Assembly: GCA_003013855.2 (NCBI GenBank)
Contig: PVNU02000930.1
Coordinates: 28,788-92,787 of the forward strand
DNA length: 64,000 nucleotides
Direction: 5' to 3'
Source: Liriodendron chinense
Lineage: Eukaryota; Streptophyta; Magnoliopsida; Magnoliales; Magnoliaceae
A program made the translations under genes and the position numbers. The notes below the pieces were generated by a model. It did not search any database. It was not told the origin of the DNA and was given only the letters and a program-made list of their open reading frames with translations. Shown here piece after piece: positions 17,722 through 29,204 of the stretch; the stretch's first letter is position 1; the number at the start of each line of letters is the position of its first letter.

Positions 17722-19061
17722 TGTTGAGCTTCCATTTTATACATTTTCTAGCTCATTACATCACATTACATGCATGGTTTGCATGCTTAAAAGACCCATC
17801 TAATGCTTATTTTGTGTATGTAAGAATGTAAGAGAGAAGTCATGAATTTGTGCTAAAAGGGACATTTGGAACCACATTGAAGACACTGAAAAGAAGCCCC
17901 GAAGAATCACGTCAGAAAGACATGGATCGGCCAAAAGAAAAGAGAAATTCAGCATTCACATCAAAAGGCCACCGGGCGCCCGCCCATGTTCTGATCTGGC
18001 ACCCGAAATTGGAAGAAAATATGTTGAACGTGCTGCACAATTCTAGACCTGACCGGGCACCCGACCAACATCTGGTCGGGCGTTCGATATTCAAAAGGGA
18101 TTCCACCAAAAAACTGCTGACCAAATTCAAGTATGGTCGGGCGCCCGACCACTACCTGAATGGGCGCCCTCCTAGCGTCTGATGATCGACTAAGTGCGTA
18201 AGTTTTTACGTAATCCGAGACAGTTTGTGGTTTTTCCTATAAAAGGACACCTTATCATTCTTGCTAAGGTATCCTAGAAGAGTTCTAAGTTCGTGGGGAG
18301 GAAGGGAGATCATCGTGGAGCAACCGAAACTCCTCCAATTAGGGTTTTTTTTCTAGTTTTTCATATTTTTGTGTAGTTTTTCTTTGAATTCTAATTGAAG
18401 CATGATAAAGCTCGGCTAGAACCTCTTAGCTAAGGCTAAGAGGTGAAGCTTGTGAGTAGTTATCATGTTGGATTCGTTCTAATTCAAGTACTTTGCTTAA
18501 AGTTTTGATTTTTAAGTTCTAGTTTGAATAAAAGTGATATTTTTGGATGTTTTATGAGAGTTCATGTGCTTCGGACATGAGTTCCTTGCAATTCTCTGAG
18601 ATTATCATGTTTGGATTGATTAGATTCGAATTGTAGTAACCCTAGAGCGCACCATTGTCCACTGGCATGGTCGTTACTTCGAAGGCTACATATTCGACTT
18701 CTATGTGCTTCATTAGAACTAGAATCTTAAGTCTTCAACTTGAGTAGAGATTGTTTGTGTTTGAATGCCATATCTTCCAACTAGCAGAGAGATAGAACTT
18801 CAATTCTAGTTGTGTTATGCTTGAATGAATGAATTCACATGAGGGCTATCACAAGTGGATCCTCGAAAGCCTTAGTTCCCTTTAATTACAGATTTTTACA
18901 ATCACTGTTTTAAGTTAGTTTATAAACTTGAAATCCTTAATTCCTTAAATTTGAAGTTACTGGAACAACTTGAATTGGTTTACCTTATTCCCTGTGGATC
19001 GACCTCGGTCTTACCAAGAATTATTACTACATCACAGCCTTGCACTTGAGGCCAGCGAACA
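17722..19061 (+). repeat. 5' LTR of F, 1340 bp
   Basis: Begins TGTTGAGCTTCCATTTTATAC and ends CCAGCGAACA. It contains a different palindrome array (17963-18175), TATA box at 18238-18245, hairpin 1 at 18421-18444, hairpin 2 at 18571-18591 with a TTCG loop, and hairpin 3 at 18651-18671. Confidence 0.88.
17963..18175. repeat. GGGCGCCC palindrome array in F LTR
   Basis: Variants of a 16-bp palindrome GGTCGGGCGCCCGACC: perfect at about 18134-18149, with changed copies near 17966, 18048-18090 and 18157. It occupies the place of the GACCGGTC array in sister LTRs, 63 bp before the TATA box. Confidence 0.85.
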
Positions 19062-19067
19062 AGTTTT

Positions 19068-19085
19068 TGGCGCCGTTACTGGGGA
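19068..19085 (+). other. Primer-binding site of F
   Basis: TGGCGCCGTTACTGGGGA, Athila PBS with two changes from the canonical form. Confidence 0.8.
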
Positions 19086-19321
19086 AGCTAGGTTAAACGG
19101 TTCTACATTGTTTTAGTGGTTATAGAGTAGAAGTAGTTAGGTTTTATTGTTTTCTTAAGATTAGTTTTTCTGAATTATAGAACTAACAACGTTTTTTTTT
19201 TGTTTTGTAGGAAGTTCTTCTAGTTCAAGCAAATCGGGTACTATCCTTCCAACTTGAACTCTTTTAGTTTTCAGTTTTTTTTAGGATTTAGGTTTAGTTT
19301 AGATTTTGGATTGTGTGGTTT

Positions 19322-20895
19322 ATGTCCCGTTAGAAATGTGACCACAACAATCGTCTCCAATCCGAAGGTGGTTTAGTTGGACCACTCTTCATTCATAGAC
19401 GAGTTCAAAAATCTGTAGAACATTGTGAAAATTTAGAAAGTATGGATCAAATTCCATTAGGAAATCCTCCCCCCACCCCCCCACTCCAACCACAAACGCA
19501 AATCAAGAGAGAGTAGGAGAGAATGAGGTGTACAATGCTCCTCCAATGAGATCTTTACAGGACTACCTATAACCGACTTGTGCAACTACACCCTCGTGCG
19601 TGGTCTTACCACCAACTGGGGGAAACATCGATATAAAGCCAAGTGTAACTCAACTCATACCAAGGTTCCATGGGCTAGACTCCGAGAGTTCATACTTACA
19701 CTTAAAGGAATTTGAAGAAGTGGTGGCTACTTTACAATATATGAATGTCTTATAAGATGCCATCAAACTTAAACTTTTTCCCTTTTCATTAAAAGAAAGA
19801 GCCAAGAGTTGTCTCCACTCTCTTAGACCACACTCGATAGGGTCATGGAATGAGATGACCCGGTAATTCTTGAAAAAGTTCTTCGGCTTATAAAACAAAC
19901 ACCCTTCGAAGAGCCATAATGAACTTTTTGGTTAAAGAGAATGAATCATTCTTCCAATGTTGGGAAAGGTTTAAGAACCTCTTACTGCTTGCCCAGATCA
20001 CGGCTATGAAAGTTGGCGAATCATAAACTTCTTCAATGAAGGATTAAGTTCCAATATGCACCAATTCATAGAGATGATGTGCAACGGCGAGTTTATGAGC
20101 AAAAATCCAGATGAAGCTTGGAGTTATCTGGGTATGTTGGCCGAGAATGCCGAATCATGGGATACCTCGGACAAATCTAATAACCTCAAGCCTCCTCAAG
20201 AAAAAGAGAAATGAGGGATTTATATCCTTAAGGAGGAAGATGATGTGAATGCAAGGCTAGCCAGCCTCACAAGGAAGATCGAGGCCATGGAACTTAGTAA
20301 GAGTGGAGTTTCAAAGTCCAATGAAGCTATTGAGAACACGTGTGGGATTTGTTTCACTAATATACACGCTACGCAAGATTGCCCTACAATTCCTACGTTT
20401 CAAGAGGTGTTACAAGAAAATGCAAATGCCACATATGGTTATCAACGGCCTTTTAATGGACCGGTGGGTAACACGTATAACTCTACTTGGAAGAACCACC
20501 CAAATTTTAGTTGGAAGAATGCTCCCACGGGCAATCTTACCAACTCTCAAGGAGGGCCACCCATGCAAAATATGGCCCCACCTCAATTCTTAATGGAGGA
20601 TACTTTAAAGGCATTTATGCAAGGGCAAACGCAAATCAATCAATCAAATCAACAAATGTTCCAAGAGCTTAAAGTCTCGGTTAATGAGATTAAGGGACGC
20701 TTGAATGCTAGGAAAGGGACCTTTCTGGCCCAACCTCAGCCTAATCCAAAACAAGTACATGAAGTAAGCATCCCTAATCTCTCTAATCAACATATAGAGC
20801 AAGCCAAATACGTCACCACTCTTAGAAGTGGTAAGCAAATTGACAAATCTATTCCAATGAAGGCCGACAAGCCTAATGATCCGGTAATTTTTTAG
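19322..20895 (+). pseudogene. gag: gag of F (broken)
   Basis: Same protein as A gag but heavily damaged. The start ATG (19322) is followed by TAG at the fourth codon, and further stops and frameshifts cover the first kilobase (for example near 19570, 19752 and 20212). From 20245 the frame is open for 216 codons: ARLASLTRKIEAMELSK, an intact CX2CX4HX4C knuckle (CGICFTNIHATQDC) and the Gln-rich tail, ending at TAG 20893-20895. Its position and order are as in A. It is non-coding as it stands. Confidence 0.88.
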
Positions 20896-22464
20896 GATGA
20901 GAACGGATCTAACTTAGCCCCACAAGAAATGGAACGCATTTACAAGCCTGTAGCACCATTCCCTTTGAGATTGGTTGCTCCAAAATCTCTCTCAAACTCT
21001 CATGATATTTTCAAGATTTTCAGACAAGTCAAGATCAACATTCCTTTGCTTGATGCCATCAAACAAATCCCCTCTTATGCCAAGTTTCTAAAGGACCTAT
21101 GCACAACCAAACGTAGATATAATGTGCAACAAAAGGCCTTTTTGAATGAGCAAGTGAGTGCCATTCTCACTCAAAAGAGCCCCCCCCCCCCCCCCCCCCA
21201 AAAAAAAAAAAAAAAAAAAAATCAAGGATCCCAATAGTCCCACAATTTTATGCATCATTGGTAACTACAGGATCGAGCGTGCATTGCTAGACTTGGGGGC
21301 AAGCGTAAACTTGATCCCGTACTTGGTATATGAGCAATTGGGTCTTGGTGAATTAAAACCCACCAAAACCATGTTGCAACTTGCTGATAGATCCATCCGT
21401 GTACCTACAGGGATAGTTGAGGATGTTCTAGTCCAAGTTGACAAATTTTACTACCCAGTTGATTTTATCGTCTTAGACACACAACCGGATATAGATGCTA
21501 GAACTCAAATACCGGTGATTTTAGGCCACCCGTTCCTTGCTACATCAAATGCAATCATAAATTGCCGGAACGGGGTGATGCAATTTTCTTTTGGGAACAT
21601 GACATTAGAGGTGAATGTGTTCCACTTAGGCAAAAGCATGGGGATGTTGATGACGATGAGCTCTTTGAGGTAAACATGCTCGAATCTTTTGAAGAAGAAG
21701 AGCTCCTCCAACTTGAACCACTAGAAAGCTTGGAGACATGCTTAGCACATTTCGAGGATTCCAAAGACCCCATTATTAGTGAAATTGTGCAAACATTGAA
21801 TATTGAGAAAACGGTAGTTGGTACTACCGGTGGAGGCCCCATTTTGAAAGATTGCCACTTACTACATCAAGGCCTCTACCTTCCAACATCAAACCACCAA
21901 AGCTTGACCTTAAACCATTGTCATCCAAGCTGAAATATGTATATTTGGGTCAAGAAGAAACGTTCCCTGTAGTCATCGCCTCTCACCTAGAAAAAGACTA
22001 AGAGCTTAAGTTGATTGAGCTACTCAAAGAACATAGGGGAGCCATAGGTTGGACGATAGCAGACCTCAAGGGTCTAAACTCTTCGGTATGTACTCACCGT
22101 ATTCACCTCGAAGAGAACGTGAAAACAACTAGACAACTTCAAAGAAGGTTAAATCCAAATATGATGGAGGTTGTCAAAATTGAGGTGTTAAAGCTACTAG
22201 ATGTGGGTATCATCTACCCCATCTTGGATAACCAATGGGTGAGTCCTACCTAAGTTGTCCCTAAGAAGTCTGGTATCACCATCGTAGAAAACTCCAACAA
22301 CGAGCTTATACCGACTAGAGTGACCACCGGTTGGCGTATGTGCATTGATTATCGAAAGCTAAACACGGTCACTAGGAAGGACCACTTCCCTCTCCCATTC
22401 ATGGATCAAATTTTGGAGAGGTTAGCGGGGCACTCCTATTATTGCTTCCTAGATGGCTACTCCG
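20896..22464 (+). pseudogene. pol: Protease and RT start of F (broken)
   Basis: Continues after gag: LVAPKSLSNSHDIFKIFRQ, then FLKDLCTTKRRYNVQQKAFL, protease RALLDLGASVNLIPYLVYEQLG and VILGHPFLATSNA, then RT HRIHLEENVKTTRQLQRRLNPNMMEV and WRMCIDYRKLNTVTRKDHF. A C-run/A-run insertion (21180-21221) shifts the frame at the protease entrance. More frameshifts lie near 21640 and 21840, and stops near 22000 and 22251. The sequence ends in the RT palm where G inserted. At the place of A's second lesion F reads through, which shows that lesion is specific to A. Confidence 0.88.
21180..21221 (+). repeat. Homopolymer pair: 20 C then 22 A
   Basis: A has only five C and four A at this place, so the tract expanded in situ in F. 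It shifts the protease frame. Confidence 0.9.
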
Positions 22465-23840
22465 TGTTCGCTCGCCTCAAGTGCAAGGCTACGATGTAGT
22501 AATAAATCTCGGTAAGACCGAGGTCGATCCACAGAGAATTAGAGAACAACTTCTAGACTATTCCAGCAACTAGGATTGCAACATATTTAAAGGTTCAATT
22601 GATAGAATTATGCTAAAACAGTAACTTTAAGAAAAAAGTAATTAAAGGCACTAAGGCTTTCAAGGATCCACTTGTAGTAACCCCATGTCAATCCAATCAA
22701 TCCAAGTATGATACACAACTAGATGTGAAGTCCTATCTCTCATCTAGTTGGAAGACAAAGCATTAAAGCACATTCAATCTCACTCAAGTTGAACTTCTAA
22801 GTTCTAGTCCCATTTAACCACATATAAATTCGAAATCATAGCCTTCGGAGTAACAGCCATGCCTATGGACTATGGCATGCTCAAGGGTTACCATAATTCG
22901 AATCTAATCAAGCAAAACATGATAATCTCAGAGAATTGCAAGGAATCCATGTCCGAAGCACATGAACTCTCATAAAACTTCTAAAAATACCAACTTTGAG
23001 AACTAGAACATTCAAAATTTGAACTTGAAGTAAAGATACTTGCATTTAACTAAATCAAACATGAAATTGGCTACAAGCTCACCTCTCAGCCTTTCTAGTT
23101 GAGCATTGTCATACTACAACTAGAACTCATAAAAGAAAACTAGAAAACATAAAATCCCGGAGTTTGAAGGGTTGTAAACGCCCCACGACAGCTTCCTTCC
23201 TCTCCCACGAAGTTCCTTAGCTTCTATGATGCCCTAGGAAGAGACCCTAGGTGTCCTTTTATAGTGGGGAAGCTCCCTTGCATCGAAAACATCCAGAATT
23301 TGCGTAAGGTTACGCAATGCGCAGAGAAAATCGGAGTTCGAAATTAGAAACTTCCGTTTTTAACATGTGGACGACCGGTCACGGCCGGTCTGACTGGGCT
23401 GGCCGACCAGTCTTGACCAGTCGTGCATGTGTATTTTGAGTCCAGGGAGTGCCAGGGACGCCCTGACCTGTTGGCCGACCGATCAAGACCGGTCGGACCA
23501 TACTGGTCTTTGATCCAGCGAGCTCCCAAGGGGTGGCCGACCGGTCTTGACCAGTCTGGCTCCTTTGGCCGACCGGTCAAGGCCGGTCGGACCTTCTTCT
23601 CTTCACATTTTCTTTCTTCCTTTCTTCTTTTCTCTCCTCTCCTTGCTTTCTTCTTTCTTTAGTTCCTTATTCAATCTTCATCCAATAGCTCTATATGGCT
23701 CCTTTTGGTCTCTGATTAGGTGAAGTCTGTTCTCATTCCTACAATCACACAACCTGCATTAAATGGGCCTTTTAAACATGCAAACCATGCATATAATGTG
23801 ATATAATGGGCTATACAGTGTATAAATTGGAGGTTCAACA
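22465..23840 (-). repeat. 3' LTR of G, 1376 bp
   Basis: Minus-strand start TGTTGAACCTCCAATTTATAC at 23840, end GCGAGCGAACA at 22465. TATA box 23264-23255; palindrome array 23373-23590. Hairpin 2 is intact near 22950 (TTCG loop); the left arm of hairpin 1 is degenerate near 23081. Confidence 0.88.
23373..23590. repeat. Palindrome array in G LTR, about 5 units
   Basis: Paired GACCGGTC-type boxes near 23373, 23404, 23475, 23537 and 23569 with spacers AC, TT, AA, TT and AA; several boxes are mutated to GACCAGTC or GGCCGGTC. It lies 109 bp from the TATA box. Confidence 0.85.
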
Positions 23841-24994
23841 CACCCCCCAACCGGCTTTTTGCTAGTCCCCAGCAAAACATGCGTGAAACAATTTTAAACC
23901 TCCAAACCAACTCTCCTTTAAAAACTATGTTTCTATTCGTTCCAAGACATACGAGTGTAAAATTCGGAAAAATGAGGTGATAGACGTTGAAACCTTAAAC
24001 TCTCAAAACATAATAAGTGTCTATATGAAATTCCCACTGATTGATTGATAAATAGAAGAACTCGAACAGAATTCAACCTAGTGTGCATAGTGAAAGTGCA
24101 TCTCATGAGTTTCTGGGATTATCTTCTTCATAGATCAAGTAAACCATGGATCTTAAGGTGCACAGAGCAACAACAAGCCTATGACAGGAATTTGCCTTAC
24201 CGTCCTTCCGACGACTTTCACACTACGTCCCATTTTCGGCTTTGGTTACAGGTAGACCATCCCCCGGTTGGTAATAGGTAGTCATTTCTGAAAATTTCCA
24301 CCATTTTTTTCATCATTCCCAATTTCGTCCTTCCTTTTCCTTTTTCTTTTAAATTAGATAGGATTTTTAGAAATCCATATCTTTCGTTATTTTCCTATGG
24401 ACAAGGATAGACAAAGTACCCCGGCTTGGTATCTCAACACCTCAAATCTAAGTCTAGCTAACCCACAAATCACATAATCCCTTCAACCATGAAAATCGTG
24501 TAATGTGAACTAGGTGTAAGGGTGTTCAAATTTTCTACCAATCAAATAAATAGGGGAATTCACATATAAGACCATTATATTAAGAGAAGTTTAAAACTTG
24601 CAACATCACTCACTTCGTATCTCCTTTTCTTATACTCGTATCATCTCGAATGCATAGAAATAAGGTTTTCTAAAAGAGTTTTGAAATTTTAGAAAATTCA
24701 AAAAAAATTTGCACATATGATGCTAGAAATGTTGCAAACTACTAGATGAGGAATCTCATCTCACCCCCCAACCAAATCTTGCATTGTCCTCAATGTAAAA
24801 AGATATGCAATGAGCATGAACATGAGAGCAATGGTAAAATAAAAGGGAGTGAGAACAATAGTACCTGAGAGAGTCGATCATGGAAGTCTACAACTCCAAC
24901 AACTAAATCTACTAAGCACACAAAACTAAAAAAAAAAAACAACTAAACCTATCTACTCTATGCCTCCGTCAGACTAGGAGATCAATCATCTTGA
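23841..24994 (-). other. 3' non-coding region of G with two PPT-like tracts
   Basis: No ORF supported. Minus-strand GGTTGGGGGGTG occurs next to the LTR (23852-23841) and again at 24773-24762. A block at 24150-24290 matches A 11216-11340, so this region is conserved between copies. Confidence 0.75.
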
Positions 24995-26177
24995 TACGCA
25001 GGATTATTCAGAGTGATGGACATGTCCTCTGAATCAAATTTCTCAACAAATGGTTTAAGGTGTTGTCCATTAACTTTAAAACAGTTACATTCGCTGCATT
25101 CTCAATCTCGACAGCCCCATGAGGAAAAACTTCTTTAACAATATATGGGCCGGTCCATCGAGATCGCAAGTTTTTCGAAAAAAGATGAAGTCGGGAATTG
25201 TACAAGAGTACTTTCTGACCCTCATGGCATGATTTCCTAAATATATGTTTGTCATAAAAGGCCTTCATCCTACTTTTGTAAATCCTCGAGTTCTCATATG
25301 CATCGTTCCGGATCTCATCAAGCTCGTTAAGTTGGAGTTTGCGAAGCGAGCTAGCCTTGTCAATGTCAAAATTTAATGCCCGAATTGCCCAATAGGCTTT
25401 GTGTTCAATCTCCACAAGCAAGTGGCAAGCTTTCCATAGACAAGTCTATAAGGGAACATTCCAATGGGTGTCTTGTAAGCGGTACGGTGAGCCCAAAGCA
25501 CATAATCTAATCTTAGTGACCAATCTTTGCGGTCCGGCCTCACAGTCTTTTTCAAAATCTGTTTGATTTCCCGATTGGAGATTTCAGCTTGCCCACTTGT
25601 CTGTGGGTGGTATGGGGTACTCACTTTATGCCTAATGCCATATTTCTTCATTAAGGCTTCAAAAGACCTATTGCAAAAGTGAGAACCACTATCACTAATG
25701 ATGGCTCGAGGCGTTCCAAATCTGGAAAGTATGTTTTCTTTGAGGAACTTTAGAACTGTACGATGATCGTTGGTTCTACATGGAATAGCCTCTATCCATT
25801 TAGACACATAGTCTGCGGCAAGCAACATATAGACATGTCCAAAAGATGAGGGGAACGGTCCCATGAAATCGATGCCCCAATAGTCAAAGACTTCAAGATG
25901 TTGAATTGGGGTAAGAGGCATCATATTTCGATGGGATAATCCTCCTAACTTTTGGCAACGCTCGCATGCTTTGCAAAACTCATAGGTGTCCTTAAATAGA
26001 GTGGGCCAATAAAAACCACATTGCAGAATTTTTGCAGTGGTTTTTTTGGCGAAAAAATGACCCCCACATGCTTGATCATGGCAAAAGGAGATGACAGAAT
26101 TATGTTCATCATCAGGGAATTATAATTTGGTCTGGGCAATATTTAAACAGTAAAGGTTCATCCTAGAAAAATCTGCG
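24995..26177 (-). pseudogene. pol: Integrase of G (broken)
   Basis: Minus-strand integrase in three open pieces. 26139-25945 is the zinc-finger region (damaged, with a stop near 26120). 25924-25373 is the catalytic core: WGIDFMGPFPSSFGHVY, IISDSGSHFCN and HPQTSGQAEISNREIK, with all three acidic residues present. 25421-25008 is the C-terminal domain (SRMKAFYDKHIFRKSCHEGQKVLLYN, RWTGPYIVKEVFPHGAVEIEN). A frameshift near 25400 separates core and C-terminus, and another near 25075 alters the tail. Closely related to A integrase. Non-functional as it stands. Confidence 0.88.
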
Positions 26178-26611
26178 GCCACCTCCCAACCACATGCGCT
26201 TGGCAGCCATGTCACCCTCACATGCGCCTGCATATCCACCCCTCCATGCGCCTGGACGCTGATGGGAGGGGTGGACCTTCGATCGCTTGCCCCGCCTTCG
26301 TCCGGAATCCGATTTTAATGAAATCACTTCCGCCGGATGCATCTCGACGAGATCTATCCATCCATCAGATCAGATTCTCCAACGGTCAATGATAAATGGC
26401 CCAAATCAGTGTTTTGGTCCAAAACGACCAACACTTAGCCAATTTGGTAGCCCCGGAAGCCGAAAACGGCTGAAAACGAGAAGAATCGGGCGGAATTGGA
26501 CCGAGCCCGAGAGGGAAGCTTTTCTTCTACATGACATGATACACCATAATCATGCACCGCGACGAGGTTATCCGATCTCAGGACCCTCGAATACCCTAAT
26601 CAAGTGATCGG

Positions 26612-27000
26612 CAGGTCCACTACTTAGTCATTTCCAGCCCTGGGAAGTGCCCTGTTGGCCCTGAAATTGACTTTTGCTAAGCAAATTGAAATGCGATCGC
26701 ACCGCGATCTTCGTGGACATAATCCACCCCTGTTCAAAGATGGTCATCGGTAATACTCACCGATTTCCCTGATCGGACCGTAAGCAGGTCCACTACTTAG
26801 TCGTTTTCAGCCCTGGGAAGTGCCCTGTCGGCCCGAAAATCGACTTCTGCTAAACAAATCGGAATGCGATCGCACCGCGATCTTCGTGGACGTAATCCAC
26901 CGCTGTTCAGAGACGGTTATCGATAATACTCTCTAGTCTCTCTAATCAGACCGCGAACAGGTCCACTACTCAGTCATTTTCAACCCTGGGAAGTACCCTG
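26612..27000. repeat. 173-bp tandem repeat in H, about 2.2 copies
   Basis: The CAGGTCCACTACT block recurs at 26612, 26785 and 26958, exactly 173 bp apart, followed each time by a CCCTGGGAAGT(G/A)CCCTGT block and GCGATCGCACCGCGATC in the first two copies. P has a shortened version (63370-63560). Confidence 0.85.
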
Positions 27001-27545
27001 TTGGCTTGAAAATTGACTAATGCCAGTTGAAATCAACCGCGATCTCGAAGACGCCGAGGTAAAGTTGAAGTACTCAGGCTATCCAACAGCCGAGTCAAGC
27101 ATTCACGGGGCACCGATCCCCATTATTCATAAGAAATTGTCATATGTGGGTACCCATCGGACCCTATACTTAGCCACTTACAGGCATCGGAGACAGTCGA
27201 TCCGGCCTATTGAATATCGAGATCCTCAAAAGATCTTGGCTCGATAAAGCTTACTTGATCCCAAATAGATCACTGAAAATACTCAGAAGAAAGAGTGTTC
27301 TCGAAGACGAGTCGCCCGACTCCAGAAGAAATACATTTACTTTATTGTACAAAACTTTATTCATCCCGGATAAAGGTCCGAGGCTAAACCTAAGGGGTTA
27401 TGGTTACCACGAGAAACCACAAACAAAGAGTTCTAACTAAGCTTGAAACGTCTTGCTATGGACTGCCACTATGAAAAAGACTGTCGATGCCCTACCCATC
27501 GACAACGGGTCCGTTGGTTGAGCTGATGAGGTAGTTGCGGATTGC

Positions 27546-27875
27546 TTTCCTAAGGTCACCCGTCATAAAAATACGGGCGCGGGCTTTAGGTTATGCCGAC
27601 CAACATTTCGAGGTTCGTGTATTCCAGCGGTCACCTGTTCATAGTAACAGGCGCGGGCCCCGAGTTGCACCACTCGATTAAAACCCTCGTTCGGGAACGT
27701 TGCGGAGTGCTTTCCTAAGGTCACCCGTCATAAAAGTACGGGCGCGGGCCTTGGGTCATGCCGACCAACATTCGAGGTTTGTGTATTCCAGCGGTCACCT
27801 GTTCACAGTAACAGGCGCGGGCCCCGAGTTGCACCACTCGAATCCTGACAGTCTCTCAACCCGGACATACCGAAA
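27546..27875. repeat. 165-bp tandem repeat in H, 2 copies, each with two hairpins
   Basis: TTTCCTAAGGTCACCCGTCA recurs at 27546 and 27711. Each copy has hairpin CCCGT...ACGGG and hairpin CCTGTT...AACAGG, each followed by CGCGGGC. Confidence 0.85.
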
Positions 27876-28688
27876 GAAAATGGGACATAGACATCCGGCG
27901 TGTCTAACAAATGTGGCTCAGTCCATAACAAGAAAACAAAGGTCTACACGACCATGAACTCAAGACCATAATCCCCGGCGGATTAGTCTTTTGCCTTCCA
28001 ATCAAGGGTGATCAACCGTTGATGTAATTAAAGGCTTATGACCAGTATCACAGCCTGGAATGTAAAAGATCTCAGAATCTCTGGAATAAAATTCACCTTG
28101 CGATATCTCTCTCTTGTGTACACTTTGTGATTGCTTATGATTGTCTATGAATGTCTCTATACTCAGAATTCCCCCAGAATAAAAGAAACATGAAAAAAAG
28201 AAAGAAAGGACTGCTGACGAGTAGATCTGATCTTTCCCCTTTTTCTAAAAAGCGTTCTAACATATGTATATGTGGTTCTCTACATGAAGACGGCCGAGAT
28301 ACTCTATTATTATCGATCTCTTATACTTATGCACAATGTTTTATATGAAGATAATAGGAACATCGCTATCTATATCCAGCTTTCGTATTATGTCATGGAT
28401 CTCCCATCATTATCGCATTATTCTTCTACTGAATATGAAGATAAGTCATGACTGGGAATCTCCTGTATACATATTTATATATACGGCCTTATATGAAGAC
28501 GATTAGGGCATTCTATTATGTATCACTTTACCTTGAAAATATTGACAACTTTCTCTTATGAAGAATTCTGCGACAAGAATATGTAATTAAAGATTATGAT
28601 CGGACGGGTATTCGGCACGGATTCCTAAAGCACAAGATCTGTCTCATTAGAATGAAGTGGTCTTACAGAGTGACGAGCCAGAAGCACC

Positions 28689-28810
28689 GGGGGCAAGCCC
28701 CAATATATTATGAGAAACTTGAGTTTATAAGAAGAAGACGACTGGGGGCAAGCCCTAATATATTATCAAAATATCAAGTCTGCAGAAAGAAATGACTGGG
28801 GGCAGGCCAT
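28689..28810. repeat. GGGGCAAGCCCC repeat, 3 copies, 54-55-bp period
   Basis: CGGGGGCAAGCCCC at 28689, TGGGGGCAAGCCC at 28744 and TGGGGGCAGGCC at 28798, each in a (G)ACTGGGGGCA-type context and, in the first two, followed by AATATATTA. The arms GGGGC/GCCCC form a short palindrome. Confidence 0.8.
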
Positions 28811-29204
28811 AAAGGATGACATATAAACCTGAAAACATGGAGCTAAAAGAAAGTTTTGGACTTATGACACAAATGTCTCTCGAAAGTGATGACCCAAGGA
28901 TACACAGGTTGAGTAAAAAGGGAAGTATTATTCTTATGGGTTCTTCCATTTTTATGCTTTGGTATATTCAGCTTACATTAAATTCATACATAATACATCA
29001 TTTCATGCATACTAGTCTTAAACACATAACACCAAGTAGTGGTTTAGCAAAAGAATCATTGTCATTATTTTAGATCATGAAGCATGCAGCTAACAAGTTC
29101 TGATGTCAATTACGTCGGATACAAGTGACAGTTGGGTATTCAGGACAGCTGTCTAATACTATTTTTGTCTGACAATGACCGTAAAAGAAAGCAAAAGAAC
29201 AGAA

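Larger units (their letters stand above)
17722..22464 (+). mobile_element. Element F: Athila-type, 5' LTR to RT, decayed
   Basis: Plus-strand element inserted in LTR E: 5' LTR 17722-19061, PBS 19068-19085, broken gag, protease and RT to 22464. The minus-strand element G interrupts it in the middle of the RT motif DGYSGYNQ. Its downstream half is not found, so it was lost with the far end of G. Confidence 0.85.
22465..26177 (-). mobile_element. Element G: Athila-type, 3' half, minus strand
   Basis: Reading down from 26177: end of RNase H linker, integrase, 3' non-coding region, PPT and 3' LTR (23840-22465). It is inserted in the RT of F; CTCCG at 22460-22464 is the likely target site. Its upstream half (RT, gag, 5' LTR) is missing: at 26177 the sequence changes abruptly to LTR fragment H. 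The LTR is of the A/B type (TGTTGAACCTCC). Confidence 0.85.
26178..28190 (+). mobile_element. LTR fragment H: Ogre/Tat-type long LTR, 5' truncated
   Basis: Aligns with LTR P: 26190-26620 pairs with 62990-63370 and 27360-27480 with 63790-63900. Its 27980-28150 part pairs with the reverse strand of LTR L (48600-48480). The first 1.4 kb of the P-type LTR is missing. It contains ACATGCGCC-type boxes (26200-26255), a 173-bp tandem repeat and a 165-bp tandem repeat. The end at about 28190 is approximate. Confidence 0.7.

Noticed and set aside
26287..27957. Small ORFs in LTR fragment H (26287-26607, 27020-27440, 27700-27957)
   Set aside because: They lie in LTR sequence with tandem repeats, have no recognisable domain, and their counterparts in P are not open.
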